A stretch of 64,000 nt of DNA, taken from positions 186,001 to 250,000 of the forward strand of contig NZ_BMTQ01000013.1 in the NCBI RefSeq assembly GCF_014649755.1, written 5' to 3'. The position numbers and the translations under genes were made by a program. This stretch comes from Streptomyces litmocidini. GTDB taxonomy: Bacteria > Actinomycetota > Actinomycetes > Streptomycetales > Streptomycetaceae. The notes under the pieces are model-generated. The model was not told the origin of the DNA. It worked only from the letters and a program-made list of their open reading frames with translations, and did not search any database. This document shows positions 6,324-15,857 of the stretch, one piece after another; position 1 is the first letter of the stretch; every line of letters begins with the position of its first letter.

Positions 6324-7865
6324 TCAGTGCCCGGCGTGGCCCTCGTTCTCGTGGATCGTGTTCGTCTCCGCGATCTTCTTCCACGACTTCGGCTGTACGG
6401 GCTTCGCCGGCTTCGCGGCGGAGCGGGCCGACGGCGCCGGCGCGGAGGCGGACGGCCCGGCCGGGGCGGCCGCCGGAGCGGCCGGCTTCGACGGCTGGTA
6501 GAGCCAGGTGTCGAAGAGCGCGGCCAGCGGCTCGCCGGAGACGCGCTCCGCGTACCGCACGAAGTCCGCGACGTGTGCGTTGCCGTACGCGTGCTCCTGC
6601 GGCCAGCCCTTCAGGATCGCGAAGAAGTCCTCGTCGCCGACCTCGTCGCGCAGCGCCTGGAGCGCCAGCGCGCCCCGGTCGTACACGGCGCCGTGGAACT
6701 GGTTCTCGGCACCCGGGTCGCCCGGCTTCACCGTCCAGAACGGGTCGTCGGCCGCCCGCGTGGCGTACACGTAGTCCGCCAGCTCCTGGGCCGTGCCCTC
6801 GCCCTCCTTCTCCGACCACAGCCACTGGCTGTAGCGGGCGAAGCCCTCGTTGATCCAGATGTCCTTCCAGTCGGCGACGGACACGCTGTCGCCGTACCAC
6901 TGGTGCGCCAGCTCGTGGACGACCACCGACACGTTCGATCCGTTGGCGAACTGGCGCGGGCTGTAGAACGGACGGGTCTGCGTCTCCAGGGCGAAACCAC
7001 TGGTCACGTTCGGCACGTAGCCGCCCAGGGAGTTGAAGGGGTACGGCCCGAAGACCGACTCCAGCCACTCCGCGACCTCGGTCGTGCGCTCGATCGAGGC
7101 GCGCGCCGCGCCCGCGTTGTCGCCGAGGTCCTTGCTGTACGCGTTGAGGACGGGCAGTCCGTTCGCCGTCCTGTCCGTCGTGATGTCGAACCTGCCGACG
7201 GCGAGCGTCGCCAGGTACGTCGCCTGCGGCTTGTCGGAGCGCCAGTTGAAGCGGGTCCAGCCGAGCCGGGAGGACCGCGACTGCAGCACGCCGTTGCTGA
7301 TGGCCTGGTGGCCGTCCGGCACGAGCACCGAGACGTCGAAGGTGGCCTTGTCCAGGGGGTGGTCGTTGGACGGGAACCACCAGACGGCCGAGTCCGGCTC
7401 CTGCGCGGCGACGCCGCCGTCCGGGGTGCGGGCCCAGGCCGACCAGCCGTCGATCCTGAACTCGGAGGGCTTGCCCGCGTAGCGGACGACCACCGAGACC
7501 GCCGTGCCCTTCGCCAGCGGGGACGCCGGGGTGACCTCCAGCTCGTGGGCGCCCGAGGTGGCGAACTTCGCCGGGCGGCCGTTCACCCGGACCTCACTGG
7601 CCTTCAGGCCGAGGTCGAGGTCGAAGCGGGACAGGTCCTGCTCGGTGGTGGCCAGGATCGTCGCCGTGCCCTCCAGGAGGTCCGTCGCCGGCTGGTACTT
7701 CAGGCGCAGGTCGTAGTGGGAGACGTCGTAGCCGCCGTTGCCGCTGGCGGGGTAGTAGGAGTCGCCGATGCCCGGGGCGCCCGGGGTGAAGGAGGCCGCC
7801 GATGCCGGGATCGCCAGCAGCAGGGAGCCCGCGAGGGTGCTCGGAACGATGATTCTGCGGTGCAC
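6324..7865 (-). CDS. Secreted M1-family zinc aminopeptidase
   Basis: 513 aa. The GTG at 7865 is preferred because GGGGAG stands 7 bases before it; it yields a clean signal peptide (HRRIIVPSTLAGSLLLAIPA, then SA). The M1 zinc site is complete: VVHELAHQWYG (HExxH) followed 18 residues later by the Glu of WINEGFARY. Typical N-terminal beta domain pieces are visible (HYDLRLKYQPATDLLEGTA). It is shorter than the classical ~850-aa PepN and resembles the compact secreted Streptomyces M1 enzymes. The last ~60 residues are an Ala/Pro/Ser-rich tail ending in HENEGHAGH. It should release N-terminal residues from peptides outside the cell, with two other peptidase genes divergent next door. Confidence 0.88.
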   Translation of the reverse strand: MHRRIIVPSTLAGSLLLAIPASAASFTPGAPGIGDSYYPASGNGGYDVSHYDLRLKYQPATDLLEGTATILATTEQDLSRFDLDLGLKASEVRVNGRPAKFATSGAHELEVTPASPLAKGTAVSVVVRYAGKPSEFRIDGWSAWARTPDGGVAAQEPDSAVWWFPSNDHPLDKATFDVSVLVPDGHQAISNGVLQSRSSRLGWTRFNWRSDKPQATYLATLAVGRFDITTDRTANGLPVLNAYSKDLGDNAGAARASIERTTEVAEWLESVFGPYPFNSLGGYVPNVTSGFALETQTRPFYSPRQFANGSNVSVVVHELAHQWYGDSVSVADWKDIWINEGFARYSQWLWSEKEGEGTAQELADYVYATRAADDPFWTVKPGDPGAENQFHGAVYDRGALALQALRDEVGDEDFFAILKGWPQEHAYGNAHVADFVRYAERVSGEPLAALFDTWLYQPSKPAAPAAAPAGPSASAPAPSARSAAKPAKPVQPKSWKKIAETNTIHENEGHAGH

Positions 7866-8089
7866 AGGTGCTCCCCAAGTCATAAGAAACGTAAGACGCA
7901 CGGGTGGTCGTCGGTCCTTGGTTCGGACCCTATTCAGCCTTTCGACGCACCGTCACGCCCAGAGGACCCCCCGTCACACGATCGCCATTCGGCCGACACG
8001 AACCCGTCCGTCACCGGAATGACCCCGGATCCCCCTGATTCCCTCCGGCACTCTTTTGCCCGGGAGTCGACCGGGGTACGTTCCGGCGC

Positions 8090-10141
8090 ATGCCGATGCG
8101 AAAGCGGAGAACCCGCGGAGCCCGACTGACGTACGGAACCCTCGTTTCCGCGGCCACGGCCGCCCTGTTCGCGACCCTGGTCACCCCCGCCGGCGCCCGG
8201 CCGGAACCGGTGTCGTCCTTCCCGCGCGAGTCCCGGCCCGTCCACTCGTACGCCGACGCCGTCCGCGAGTCCGTCTGGGTCGACACCGGCCTCGACGGTG
8301 ACGGCGACGGGCGCGCCGACCGGGTCGCCGTCGACATCGTGCGTCCCCGCGAGCCCGCGGCGGCCGGCCGGAAGGTCCCGGTCATCATGGACGCCAGCCC
8401 GTACTACTCCTGCTGCGGACGCGGCAACGAGGGCCAGAAGAAGACCTACGACGCCGACGGCAACCCCGTCCAGCTCCCGCTCTTCTACGACAACTACTTC
8501 GTCCCCCGGGGCTACGCCTTCGTCGCCGTCGACCTCGCCGGCACCAACCGCTCCGACGGCTGCGACGACGTCGGCGGACGCTCCGACGTCCAGTCCGCGA
8601 AGGCCGTCGTCGACTGGCTGAACGGCCGCGCCCGCGGCTACACCTCCCGCACCGGCGGAACCCCGGCCCGCGCCACCGCCTGGAGCACCGGGAACGTCGG
8701 CATGATCGGCAAGAGCTGGGACGGCACCATCGCCAACGGCGTGGCCGCCACCGGCGTGGAAGGGCTGAAAACGATCGTTCCGATCGCCGCGATCTCCTCC
8801 TGGTACGACTACTTCCACTCGCAGGGCGCCCCGCTCTACGACGCCAACCCGAGCTGGCTCTCCGAGTACGTGAACAGCCCCGAGGCGCAGGGCCGCTGCG
8901 GCGCCGTCCAGGACCGGGTCACCGCGGGCACGCCCTACAGCGGCGACTGGACCCCGGCCTGGACCGAACGCGACTACGTGAAGGACGCCGGCAAGGTCAG
9001 GGCCAGCGTCTTCGTCGTCCACGGACAGCAGGACCTCAACGTCCGCGCCGGCCAGTTCGGCCGGTGGTGGGACGCGCTCGCCGCCCACGGCGTCGAGCGG
9101 AAGATCTGGCTCTCCCAGACCGGCCACGTCGACCCCTTCGACTTCCGGCGCGCCGACTGGGTCCGCACCCTGCACCGCTGGTTCGACCACTACCTCCTCG
9201 GCTACGACAACGGCGTCGACCGCGAGCCCGTCGCGGACGTCGAGCGCGCCCCGGACGTCTGGGCCACCGACCGGCAGTGGCCGGCGCGCGCCGCGACGAC
9301 CACCACCCTGCGCCCCGCCCCCGGCCCCGCCTCCGGCCCGGGCGTCCTCGGCCGCGCGGCCGCCGCCCCCGGCTCCACCGCGACCTTCACCGACGACCCG
9401 CACCTGGGCGAGCTGGACTGGGCCGCCCGGATCGACGGCGCGACCCCCGAGAAGGCCGGGTTCGTCACCCGCCCGCTCTCCCGGGACCTGCGGATCTCCG
9501 GCTCCTCGAAGGTGACGGTCACCGCGGCCCCGACCACCTCCACCGCCCACCTCTCCGCCGTCCTCGTCGACCTCGGCCCCGACACCATCCGGGACTACGC
9601 GGCGGACGGCGAGGGCATCACCACCCTCACCGACCGCACCTGCTGGGGCGCGAGCACACCGGGAGACAGCGCCTGCTTCAAGGAGACCGCGGCCCGTACG
9701 GCGGACGTGGCGTACACGGTCGTCAGCCGGGGATGGGCCGACCTCGGGACCTGGGCCGACCCGCGCCGGGAGCGCCCGCTGACCCCCGGGAGGGCGTACA
9801 CCCTCACCCTGGACCTCGCCCCGACCGACCACGTCGTCCCGGCCGGCCACCGGCTCGCCCTGATCGTCGGCGGCACCGACAAGGACCTCCTCGATCCTCC
9901 GTCGACCACCCCGGCCCTCACCCTCGACCTCGCCCGCACCTGGGCGAAGCTGCCCCTCGTCGGCGGCGCCGGGGCGTTCGACCGGGCGACGACGGGAGCG
10001 GCCCCGGCCGTGCCCCCGCTCACGGCGGCGCCGTCCCCGAGCGGTCCCGTCCCGCCGGCCGCCGTCACCGGACCGCGCCTGCCCGGCCCGGGAGCCGTCG
10101 CCGGCCCGGGAGCGGTCGCCGGCCCGGGAGGCGCCCGATGA
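8090..10141 (+). CDS. Secreted CocE/NonD-family hydrolase (X-Pro dipeptidyl-peptidase type)
   Basis: 683 aa. Signal peptide at residues ~1-37 (TYGTLVSAATAALFATLVTP). The alpha/beta-hydrolase domain has nucleophile GKSWDGT, an Asp in VVHGQQDLNV and a His in LSQTGHVDP. The C-terminal ~230 residues are the jelly-roll domain common to CocE and PepX (LIVGGTDKDL). The three family activities are X-Pro dipeptidyl peptidase, glutaryl-7-ACA acylase-like and ester hydrolysis; secreted Streptomyces members are usually X-Pro peptidases, so I favour that. The extreme C-terminus is a 15-base tandem repeat (GPGAVAGPGAVAGPGG). The stop overlaps the next gene (ATGA), so it is co-translated with the M14 peptidase. 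Confidence 0.87.
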   Translation: MPMRKRRTRGARLTYGTLVSAATAALFATLVTPAGARPEPVSSFPRESRPVHSYADAVRESVWVDTGLDGDGDGRADRVAVDIVRPREPAAAGRKVPVIMDASPYYSCCGRGNEGQKKTYDADGNPVQLPLFYDNYFVPRGYAFVAVDLAGTNRSDGCDDVGGRSDVQSAKAVVDWLNGRARGYTSRTGGTPARATAWSTGNVGMIGKSWDGTIANGVAATGVEGLKTIVPIAAISSWYDYFHSQGAPLYDANPSWLSEYVNSPEAQGRCGAVQDRVTAGTPYSGDWTPAWTERDYVKDAGKVRASVFVVHGQQDLNVRAGQFGRWWDALAAHGVERKIWLSQTGHVDPFDFRRADWVRTLHRWFDHYLLGYDNGVDREPVADVERAPDVWATDRQWPARAATTTTLRPAPGPASGPGVLGRAAAAPGSTATFTDDPHLGELDWAARIDGATPEKAGFVTRPLSRDLRISGSSKVTVTAAPTTSTAHLSAVLVDLGPDTIRDYAADGEGITTLTDRTCWGASTPGDSACFKETAARTADVAYTVVSRGWADLGTWADPRRERPLTPGRAYTLTLDLAPTDHVVPAGHRLALIVGGTDKDLLDPPSTTPALTLDLARTWAKLPLVGGAGAFDRATTGAAPAVPPLTAAPSPSGPVPPAAVTGPRLPGPGAVAGPGAVAGPGGAR

Positions 10142-11466
10142 ACCGCCGTCACTCGAACTCCCTGATCAGGAAACGGAGTTCGCGCCGGTCGCTCGCCCTC
10201 GTGGCGGGGGCCGCCGTCCTCGCCCTGCCGCTCGTCACCGTCCCCGCCAAGGCGGCGGACAGCGCGCCCGCGAAGGCGCTGCCGCGCACCGGCTTCGAGG
10301 AGAGCCGGGGCGCCCGGTGGACGACCGAGGCCGAGGAGGGCGCGTTCCTCGCGGCGGTCGACCGGGGGAGCGACCGGGTGTCGTTGCGGGAGATCGGCAC
10401 CACCGGCCAGGGGCGCCCGCTGCGGCTCGCCACCGTCGGCGCGGACCGCGCGGGCACCACCGTGCTGCTCGTCTGCAGTCAGCACGGCGACGAGCCGGCG
10501 GGCAGGGAGACCTGTCTGAGCACGGTGCGCGACCTCGCGTACGCCCAGGACCCGCAGACCCGGCGGTTCCTCGCCCGCACCACCCTCCTCGTCGTCCCCA
10601 CCGCCAACCCCGACGGCCGGGAGGCCGACACCCGGGGCAACGGCGACGGGGTCGACGTCAACCGCGATCACCTCGCCCTGCGGACCGCCGAGGCGCGCGC
10701 GATCGCCGCCGTCGTCCGCGACCGGAAGCCCGCCCTCGTGTACGACCTCCACGAGTACGGCGCCACCCCCCGCTACTACGACAAGGACCTGCTCGCCCTC
10801 TGGCCCCGCAGCCTCGACGCCGACCCGCACGTCCACGACGAGTCCCGGACGCTCTCGGAGTCCTACGTCCGGCCCGCCGCCGGGACCGCCGGCTACACCA
10901 GCGGCATCTACGGCATCTGGACCGACCCCCTCACCGGGGAACCGGTCAAGCAGGTCGCCGGTGACGGCCAGGAGCGCATCCTGCGCAACACGGCCGGCGT
11001 CAAGCACTCCGCCGGGCTGCTCGTCGAGACCCGGGTGGACGCCCTCGACCAGGCGGAGAAGGACGATCCGGCCCTCAACCGCCGGCGTCGCGTCGCCACC
11101 CAGCACGCCGCCCTGAAGGGAGCCTTCGCCTACCTCGACGAGCGGCGCGGGCCCCTCGCGGCGGCCACCGCCCTCGCCCGGCGCACCGGCTTCGCCGACC
11201 GGGGTCCGGTCTACCTCGGCGGCGCCGACAACGACCCGGCCGAGCCGGGGGAGATCCTCGCCGACCCGCCCTGCGGCTACCGCCTGGACGCCGCCCGGTA
11301 CGCCGAGGCCGGCGACGAACTCGCCCTGCACGGCGTGACCGTACGGGCGGAGGGCGCCGGGGCGTTCGTGCCGCTGCGCCAGTCGCAGCGCGCGCTCGTC
11401 CCGCTGCTGCTGGACGCGCGGTCCGCCTATCACCTCGTCAGTGGGAGTCCTGTGGAGGAGTGTTGA
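10138..11466 (+). CDS. Secreted M14-family zinc carboxypeptidase
   Basis: 442 aa. A signal peptide (LALVAGAAVLALPLVTVPAK) ends near residue 40. M14 zinc ligands: SQHGDEPAG (HxxE) and, ~85 residues on, LVYDLHEYG (His). The catalytic Glu is likely that of GLLVETRVD, and NPDGR plus GVDVNRDH are the substrate-binding region. It should cut C-terminal residues or bonds in peptides or cell-wall fragments. The start is fixed by the 4-base ATGA overlap with the CocE-type gene. With the divergent M1 enzyme this forms a three-gene extracellular peptidase group. Confidence 0.87.
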   Translation: MNRRHSNSLIRKRSSRRSLALVAGAAVLALPLVTVPAKAADSAPAKALPRTGFEESRGARWTTEAEEGAFLAAVDRGSDRVSLREIGTTGQGRPLRLATVGADRAGTTVLLVCSQHGDEPAGRETCLSTVRDLAYAQDPQTRRFLARTTLLVVPTANPDGREADTRGNGDGVDVNRDHLALRTAEARAIAAVVRDRKPALVYDLHEYGATPRYYDKDLLALWPRSLDADPHVHDESRTLSESYVRPAAGTAGYTSGIYGIWTDPLTGEPVKQVAGDGQERILRNTAGVKHSAGLLVETRVDALDQAEKDDPALNRRRRVATQHAALKGAFAYLDERRGPLAAATALARRTGFADRGPVYLGGADNDPAEPGEILADPPCGYRLDAARYAEAGDELALHGVTVRAEGAGAFVPLRQSQRALVPLLLDARSAYHLVSGSPVEEC

Positions 11467-11584
11467 CGATCGGCCGCCTCCGGCCCGGCGCGGCGCGTTC
11501 CCGATGTTTGCCGAGGTAAAGTTACCCGTCGGTACTGACCATGCCTCGAACAGGGCCGCTCGGCCCTGAAGTTGGAGAAGCACC

Positions 11585-11887
11585 ATGCGCCACACCAAGC
11601 CCGCGCGCCGGACGCTCACGGCTCTGCTCGCCACCACGCTGCTCGCCGGGGGCGTGCTGCTCGGCCAGACGGCGACCGCCGGACCGGCCGCCGCCAAGCC
11701 CATCACCTGCGACATCAACAAGCTGCGCGCGGACGCCCGCAAGGAGCGCGACCGGGGCAACCAGCTCAAGCGCCTCGGCGCCAGGGAGGAGGCCCGCAGG
11801 GCCTTCGCCCGCGCCGACGCCCTGGAGCACCGGGCCCGGCAGTGCAGCGACGCGGACCGGAACAACAAGCCGCCGCTCTGGAAGTAG
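11585..11887 (+). CDS. Small secreted protein
   Basis: 100 aa; family not recognised. An N-terminal signal peptide (LTALLATTLLAGGVLLGQ, cleavage after ATAGPAAA) is followed by a ~60-residue highly charged helix (INKLRADARKERDRGNQLKR ... EEARRAFARADALEHRARQ) with two cysteines (ITCD, RQCSD) bracketing it, likely a disulphide-closed helical hairpin. GGAG lies 9 bases before the ATG. It is monocistronic and ends in a strong terminator. Confidence 0.75.
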   Translation: MRHTKPARRTLTALLATTLLAGGVLLGQTATAGPAAAKPITCDINKLRADARKERDRGNQLKRLGAREEARRAFARADALEHRARQCSDADRNNKPPLWK

Positions 11888-11901
11888 CAAGCAGTACGTC
11901 A

Positions 11902-11942
11902 CGCGGGGCGGTCGCCATCCGGAAGGAGGCGACCGCCCCGCG
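11902..11942 (+). terminator. Strong hairpin terminator
   Basis: Perfect 15-bp stem, CGCGGGGCGGTCGCC (11902-11916) with GGCGACCGCCCCGCG (11928-11942), after the small secreted protein gene and also downstream of the convergent oxidase gene. Confidence 0.8.
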
Positions 11943-11981
11943 GCCGTTCCCGCCCCTTCCGGCCGGGCGGGAGGGCCGTCC

Positions 11982-12938
11982 TCAGCCGACCGCCAGCTCC
12001 GCCGCCCGCTCGGCGCAGCCCCAGGCCACCGTCACTCCCGCACCGCCGTGGCCGTAGTGGTGGACGAGCCGCCCGCCGCCCGGCAGCGGCACCGCCTCGA
12101 TCCGCACCCCGCCCACCCGCGCGGGCCGCAGCCCCACCCGGTGCCCGAGGACCCGGGCCTCCGCGATCTCCGGCCGCACCCGCGCGCACCGCGCCACGAT
12201 CGCCGCCGCCGTCGCCGGATCCGGGGCGAGCCGTTCGTCGCCCTCCTCCGCCGTCCCGCCCAGCACCAGCCGGTCGGGATGGGGGAAGTAGTACGTGGTC
12301 TCGCCCGCCGACTCGTCCGCCGCCGTGAACCACTCCTCGATCCCCGGGTTCTCCACCAGGACCAACTGCCCCCGCACCGGCCGCATCCCGGGGTCCGGTA
12401 CGAGCTCCCGCGCCGCGAGCCCCGCGCAGTCGACCACCACCGGGGCCAGCGCCGCCGCCTCCTCGAAGCCGGTGACCCCGCGCTCCTCGAAGACGCCGCC
12501 CATCGCTTCGAACCGGCTGCGCAGGAAGGCCAGGTGGACCGGCATGTCGATCAGCGGAAGCCGCGCCCCGAGCCCCGTCCGGTACGGCCCCGGCACCTCG
12601 TCGGGCTCCAACTGCCGCAACCCCCCGACCTCCTCCGCCCAGGGGCCGAGCCCGCCGAGGGCCACGCCCGCGTGGACCCCGGACACCCGGCGGACCCCGC
12701 TGCGCTCCGGATCGGCGGCCATTTCCTCGTACACCCGCAGGGAGGCCAGCGCCCAGGTCCCGGCCTCGGCCGCCGGCTCGATCCGGTACGGCCACCACAG
12801 GGCGCCCGCCACCGCCGAGGTCGTCCTCGTCACGGCGTCCCGGGACCGGATCAGCACCCGCAGCCCGCGCTCCGCCAGCCTCGTCGCCGTCGCCAGACCG
12901 ACGACCCCGCCTCCCACCACGATCACGTCGCTCCTCAT
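11982..12938 (-). CDS. FAD-dependent D-amino-acid oxidase family protein
   Basis: 318 aa. The Rossmann FAD motif VIVVGGGVVGLATATRLAER is at the N-terminus. The DAO signature region near the C-terminus reads RLVHHYGHGGAGVTVAWGCA, and a substrate-loop Arg/Tyr region (TTYYFPHPDRLVLGG, HRVGLRPAR) fits D-amino-acid oxidase rather than glycine oxidase. The reaction would be oxidative deamination of D-amino acids to 2-oxo acids with H2O2. The ATG at 12938 begins right at the Rossmann strand, as in bacterial DAOs. It is divergent from the following hypothetical gene with 70 bases between. Confidence 0.85.
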   Translation of the reverse strand: MRSDVIVVGGGVVGLATATRLAERGLRVLIRSRDAVTRTTSAVAGALWWPYRIEPAAEAGTWALASLRVYEEMAADPERSGVRRVSGVHAGVALGGLGPWAEEVGGLRQLEPDEVPGPYRTGLGARLPLIDMPVHLAFLRSRFEAMGGVFEERGVTGFEEAAALAPVVVDCAGLAARELVPDPGMRPVRGQLVLVENPGIEEWFTAADESAGETTYYFPHPDRLVLGGTAEEGDERLAPDPATAAAIVARCARVRPEIAEARVLGHRVGLRPARVGGVRIEAVPLPGGGRLVHHYGHGGAGVTVAWGCAERAAELAVG

Positions 12939-13008
12939 GGCCCGGACCGTACCGGGACCGGGACATTTCCGGGACGAGGCGGCCACGGAAGGACGGAAGA
13001 CTCGAGTC

Positions 13009-13458
13009 ATGCCGGTCCCGTACACGTCCTTCGACCTCGCCCCCGCCGCCCCGTCGGGCGGCGACCCCCACCACCACGACTTCCTCGTCGACGGCAGGCC
13101 GCTGCTCCACCGGCTCGACGAGACCGACGGTCACGACGTCGTCTCGCCCCTCGCGGCGGACCTCCCGCCCACCGTCCGCCCCGAGCACGCCCACCGCCTC
13201 CTCCCGGCCGACGGAACCCGCCAGGTGATCCACTCCTGCCCCGACTGCGAGGACCCCGGCTGCGGCGCGGTCACGGCCGTCGTCGCCCGCGAGGGCGGGG
13301 ACGTCGTCTGGCGCGACTTCGCCTGGCAGACCGGCACCGCCGCCGACCCCGTGCGCGAGGGCTACCCCGGCGTCGGGCCGTACCGCTTCCACGGCGCGAC
13401 CTACCGGTCCGTACTGCTCCGGCTCCTCGAATCCTCGGCGTGTCGCCGCGTCGCCTAG
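13009..13458 (+). CDS. Hypothetical protein with Cys cluster
   Basis: 149 aa; not recognised. Seen: DPHHHDFLVDGRPLLHRL near the N-terminus, and CPDCEDPGCGAVTAVVAREG in the middle, a CxxCx4C cluster that could bind zinc. The C-terminus reads GVGPYRFHGATYRSVLLRLL. No signal or membrane segment. The sequence following the Cys cluster resembles the small proteins that accompany oxidoreductases in Streptomyces, but I cannot name a family. It ends 13 bases before the ABC-F gene, so co-transcription is likely. Confidence 0.7.
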   Translation: MPVPYTSFDLAPAAPSGGDPHHHDFLVDGRPLLHRLDETDGHDVVSPLAADLPPTVRPEHAHRLLPADGTRQVIHSCPDCEDPGCGAVTAVVAREGGDVVWRDFAWQTGTAADPVREGYPGVGPYRFHGATYRSVLLRLLESSACRRVA

Positions 13459-13471
13459 GATTCGTTCCCTG

Positions 13472-15109
13472 ATGACTGCAACCCTCGTCGCCAAGGACCT
13501 CGCCGCCGGCCACGGCGAACGCACCCTCTTCGCCGGGCTCGACCTCGTCGTCGCCCCCGGTGACGTCATCGGCCTCGTCGGCGTCAACGGCGCCGGCAAG
13601 TCGACCCTGCTGCGGCTGCTCGCCGGGCTCGACACCCCCGAGGAGGGCGAGCTGCGGCTCTCCCCGCCCACCGCCGCCGTCGGCCACCTCCCGCAGGAGC
13701 CCGAGCGGCGCGCGGGGGAGAGCGTGCGGGAGTTCCTCGCCCGCCGCACCGGCGTCGCCGCCGCCCAGGCCGCCATGGACGAGGCCACCCAGGGCCTCGT
13801 CGACGGCACGCCCGGCGCGGACGACGCGTACGCCCTCACCCTGGAGCGCTGGCTGAACCTCGGCGGCGCCGACCTCGACGAGCGCGCCGAGGAGGTCGCC
13901 GACTCCCTCGGCCTCACCGTCGGCCTCGACCAGCCGATGACCGCCCTCTCCGGCGGCCAGGCCGCCCGCGCCGGCCTCGCCTCGCTGCTGCTCTCCCGCT
14001 ATGACGTCTTCCTGCTCGACGAGCCCACCAACGACCTCGACCTCGAAGGCCTGGAGCGCCTGGAGTCCTTCGTGAAGGGGCTGCGCGCCGGGACCGTCGT
14101 CGTCAGCCACGACCGCGAGTTCCTCACCCGCACCGTCACCAAGGTCCTCGAACTCGACCTCGCCCAGCAGCAGATCACCCTGTACGGCGGCGGCTACGAG
14201 GCGTACCTGGAGGAGCGGGACACCGCCCGGCGCCACGCGCGCGAGGAGTACGAGGAGTACGCCGACAAGAAGGCGGCCCTCGAAGGGCGCGCCCTCATGC
14301 AGCGCAACTGGATGGACAAGGGCGTCCGCAACGCCCGCCGCAAGGCCTCCGACAACGACAAGATCGGCCGGAAGCTGCGCGGCGAGGCCAGCGAGAAGCA
14401 GGCCGCGAAGGCCCGGCAGACCCAGCGCATGATCGAGCGCCTCGACGCGGTCGACGAGCCCCGCAAGGAGTGGGAGCTGCGCATGGAGATCGCCGCCGCG
14501 CCCCGCTCCGGCTCGGTCGTCGCGACCCTGCGCGAGGCCGAGGTCCGCCGCGGGGACTTCGCCTTCGGCCCCGTCACCCTCCAGATCGACTGGGCCGACC
14601 GGGTCGCCGTCACCGGCGCCAACGGCGCCGGGAAGTCGACCCTGCTCGCCGCCCTCCTCGGCCGTCTTCCGCTGGACTCCGGCGACGCGGTCCTCGGCTC
14701 GGGCGTCGTCGTCGGCGAGGTCGACCAGGCCCGGAAGCTCTTCCACGGCACGGAGACGCTCCTGGAGGCCTTCTGCGCGGCCGTGCCCGACACCGAGCCC
14801 GCCGAGGTCCGCACCCTGCTCGCCAAGTTCGGCCTCAAGGCCGTCCACGTGCTGCGGCCCGCCACCACGCTCTCCCCGGGCGAGCGGACGCGCGCCGCGC
14901 TCGCCCTGCTCCAGGGCCGGGGCGTGAACCTGCTCGTCCTCGACGAGCCGACCAACCACCTGGACCTGCCGGCCATCGAGCAGCTGGAGTCCGCCCTCGA
15001 CTCGTACACCGGCACGCTGCTGCTCGTCACCCACGACCGGCGCATGCTCGACGCGGTCCGCACCACCCGCCGCGTCGAGGTCGCCGACGGCAAGGTGACC
15101 GAACTCTGA
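13472..15109 (+). CDS. ABC-F family ATPase (ribosome protection / translation factor type)
   Basis: 545 aa with two ABC cassettes and no membrane domain. Cassette 1: GVNGAGKST, signature LSGGQ, Walker B FLLDEPTNDLD. Linker ~230-330 is the charged helical interdomain arm (EEYADKKAALEGR ... RRKASDNDKIGRK). Cassette 2: GANGAGKST, signature altered to LSPGERTRAAL, Walker B LVLDEPTNHLD. ABC-F proteins act on the ribosome; many Streptomyces members give self-resistance to macrolides, lincosamides or streptogramins, others are housekeeping. No biosynthetic gene cluster is adjacent, so a resistance role is only possible. Co-directional with the phosphatase-like gene 28 bases downstream. Confidence 0.9.
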   Translation: MTATLVAKDLAAGHGERTLFAGLDLVVAPGDVIGLVGVNGAGKSTLLRLLAGLDTPEEGELRLSPPTAAVGHLPQEPERRAGESVREFLARRTGVAAAQAAMDEATQGLVDGTPGADDAYALTLERWLNLGGADLDERAEEVADSLGLTVGLDQPMTALSGGQAARAGLASLLLSRYDVFLLDEPTNDLDLEGLERLESFVKGLRAGTVVVSHDREFLTRTVTKVLELDLAQQQITLYGGGYEAYLEERDTARRHAREEYEEYADKKAALEGRALMQRNWMDKGVRNARRKASDNDKIGRKLRGEASEKQAAKARQTQRMIERLDAVDEPRKEWELRMEIAAAPRSGSVVATLREAEVRRGDFAFGPVTLQIDWADRVAVTGANGAGKSTLLAALLGRLPLDSGDAVLGSGVVVGEVDQARKLFHGTETLLEAFCAAVPDTEPAEVRTLLAKFGLKAVHVLRPATTLSPGERTRAALALLQGRGVNLLVLDEPTNHLDLPAIEQLESALDSYTGTLLLVTHDRRMLDAVRTTRRVEVADGKVTEL

Positions 15110-15137
15110 TGCCGCTCTCCTCCGGGCCGGGCCCGCG

Positions 15138-15857
15138 ATGACCGTCTCCTTCGGCCGGGGCCCCGTCGAGGCGCGGACCCTCGCCCCGGCGGCCGCCTGC
15201 GCGGTCGTGGTCGACGTGCTGTCCTTCACCGCCTCCGTGGGCGTCGCCGTCGAGGGCGGCACCGCCGTCCCGCCGTACCGCCGGAGGGCCGCCGCGTACG
15301 CCCGGGAGACGGACGCCGTCCTCGCCGTCGGGCGGAGCGAGGCCACCGGGGCGCACCCGTGGACGCTCCCCCCGGCCGCCCTGCGGGCCGCCCCGAGGCC
15401 GCCGCGCCCGGTCCTGCCGTCCCCGAACGGCTCCACCATCGCGGCCGAGGCGGCCTCGGGCGGCGCGGTCGTCGTCGCCTCCCTGCGCAACCGCTCGGCC
15501 GTCGCCCGCCGGCTCACCGACCGGGGGTACGGCACGGGCGACCGTCCGCTCGCCGTCGTCGCCGCCGGCGAGCGGTGGCCCGACGGATCGCTGCGCCCGG
15601 CGCTCGAAGACCTGCTGGGCGCGGGCGCGGTGCTCTCCGCCCTCGGGGGCCCGCACACCCGGATGAACCCGGAGGCGACCGCGGCGGCCACGCCGTGGGC
15701 GGCGGCCGAGGACCCGGTCGCCGCCTTGCACGGCTGCGGACCGGGTCGTGAACTGTACGAGTACGGCTTTCCCCAGGACGTGGCCGTGACCGCCGAGATC
15801 GACAGCTCGACGGCCGTTCCCGTTCTGGTGGACGGCGCTTTCCAGGAGGCACGATGA
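15138..15857 (+). CDS. 2-phosphosulfolactate phosphatase (ComB) family protein
   Basis: 239 aa. ComB fold motifs: CAVVVDVLSFTASVGVAVEGG (family form DVLRATTT with the central Arg-Ala changed), LPSPNGSTIA, and AAGERWPDGSLRPALEDLLGAG. In methanogens ComB dephosphorylates 2-phosphosulfolactate in coenzyme M synthesis; Streptomyces do not make coenzyme M, so the actual substrate here is unknown. The altered catalytic-loop sequence adds to the doubt. The 3' end overlaps the next ORF (ATGA). Confidence 0.75.
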   Translation: MTVSFGRGPVEARTLAPAAACAVVVDVLSFTASVGVAVEGGTAVPPYRRRAAAYARETDAVLAVGRSEATGAHPWTLPPAALRAAPRPPRPVLPSPNGSTIAAEAASGGAVVVASLRNRSAVARRLTDRGYGTGDRPLAVVAAGERWPDGSLRPALEDLLGAGAVLSALGGPHTRMNPEATAAATPWAAAEDPVAALHGCGPGRELYEYGFPQDVAVTAEIDSSTAVPVLVDGAFQEAR

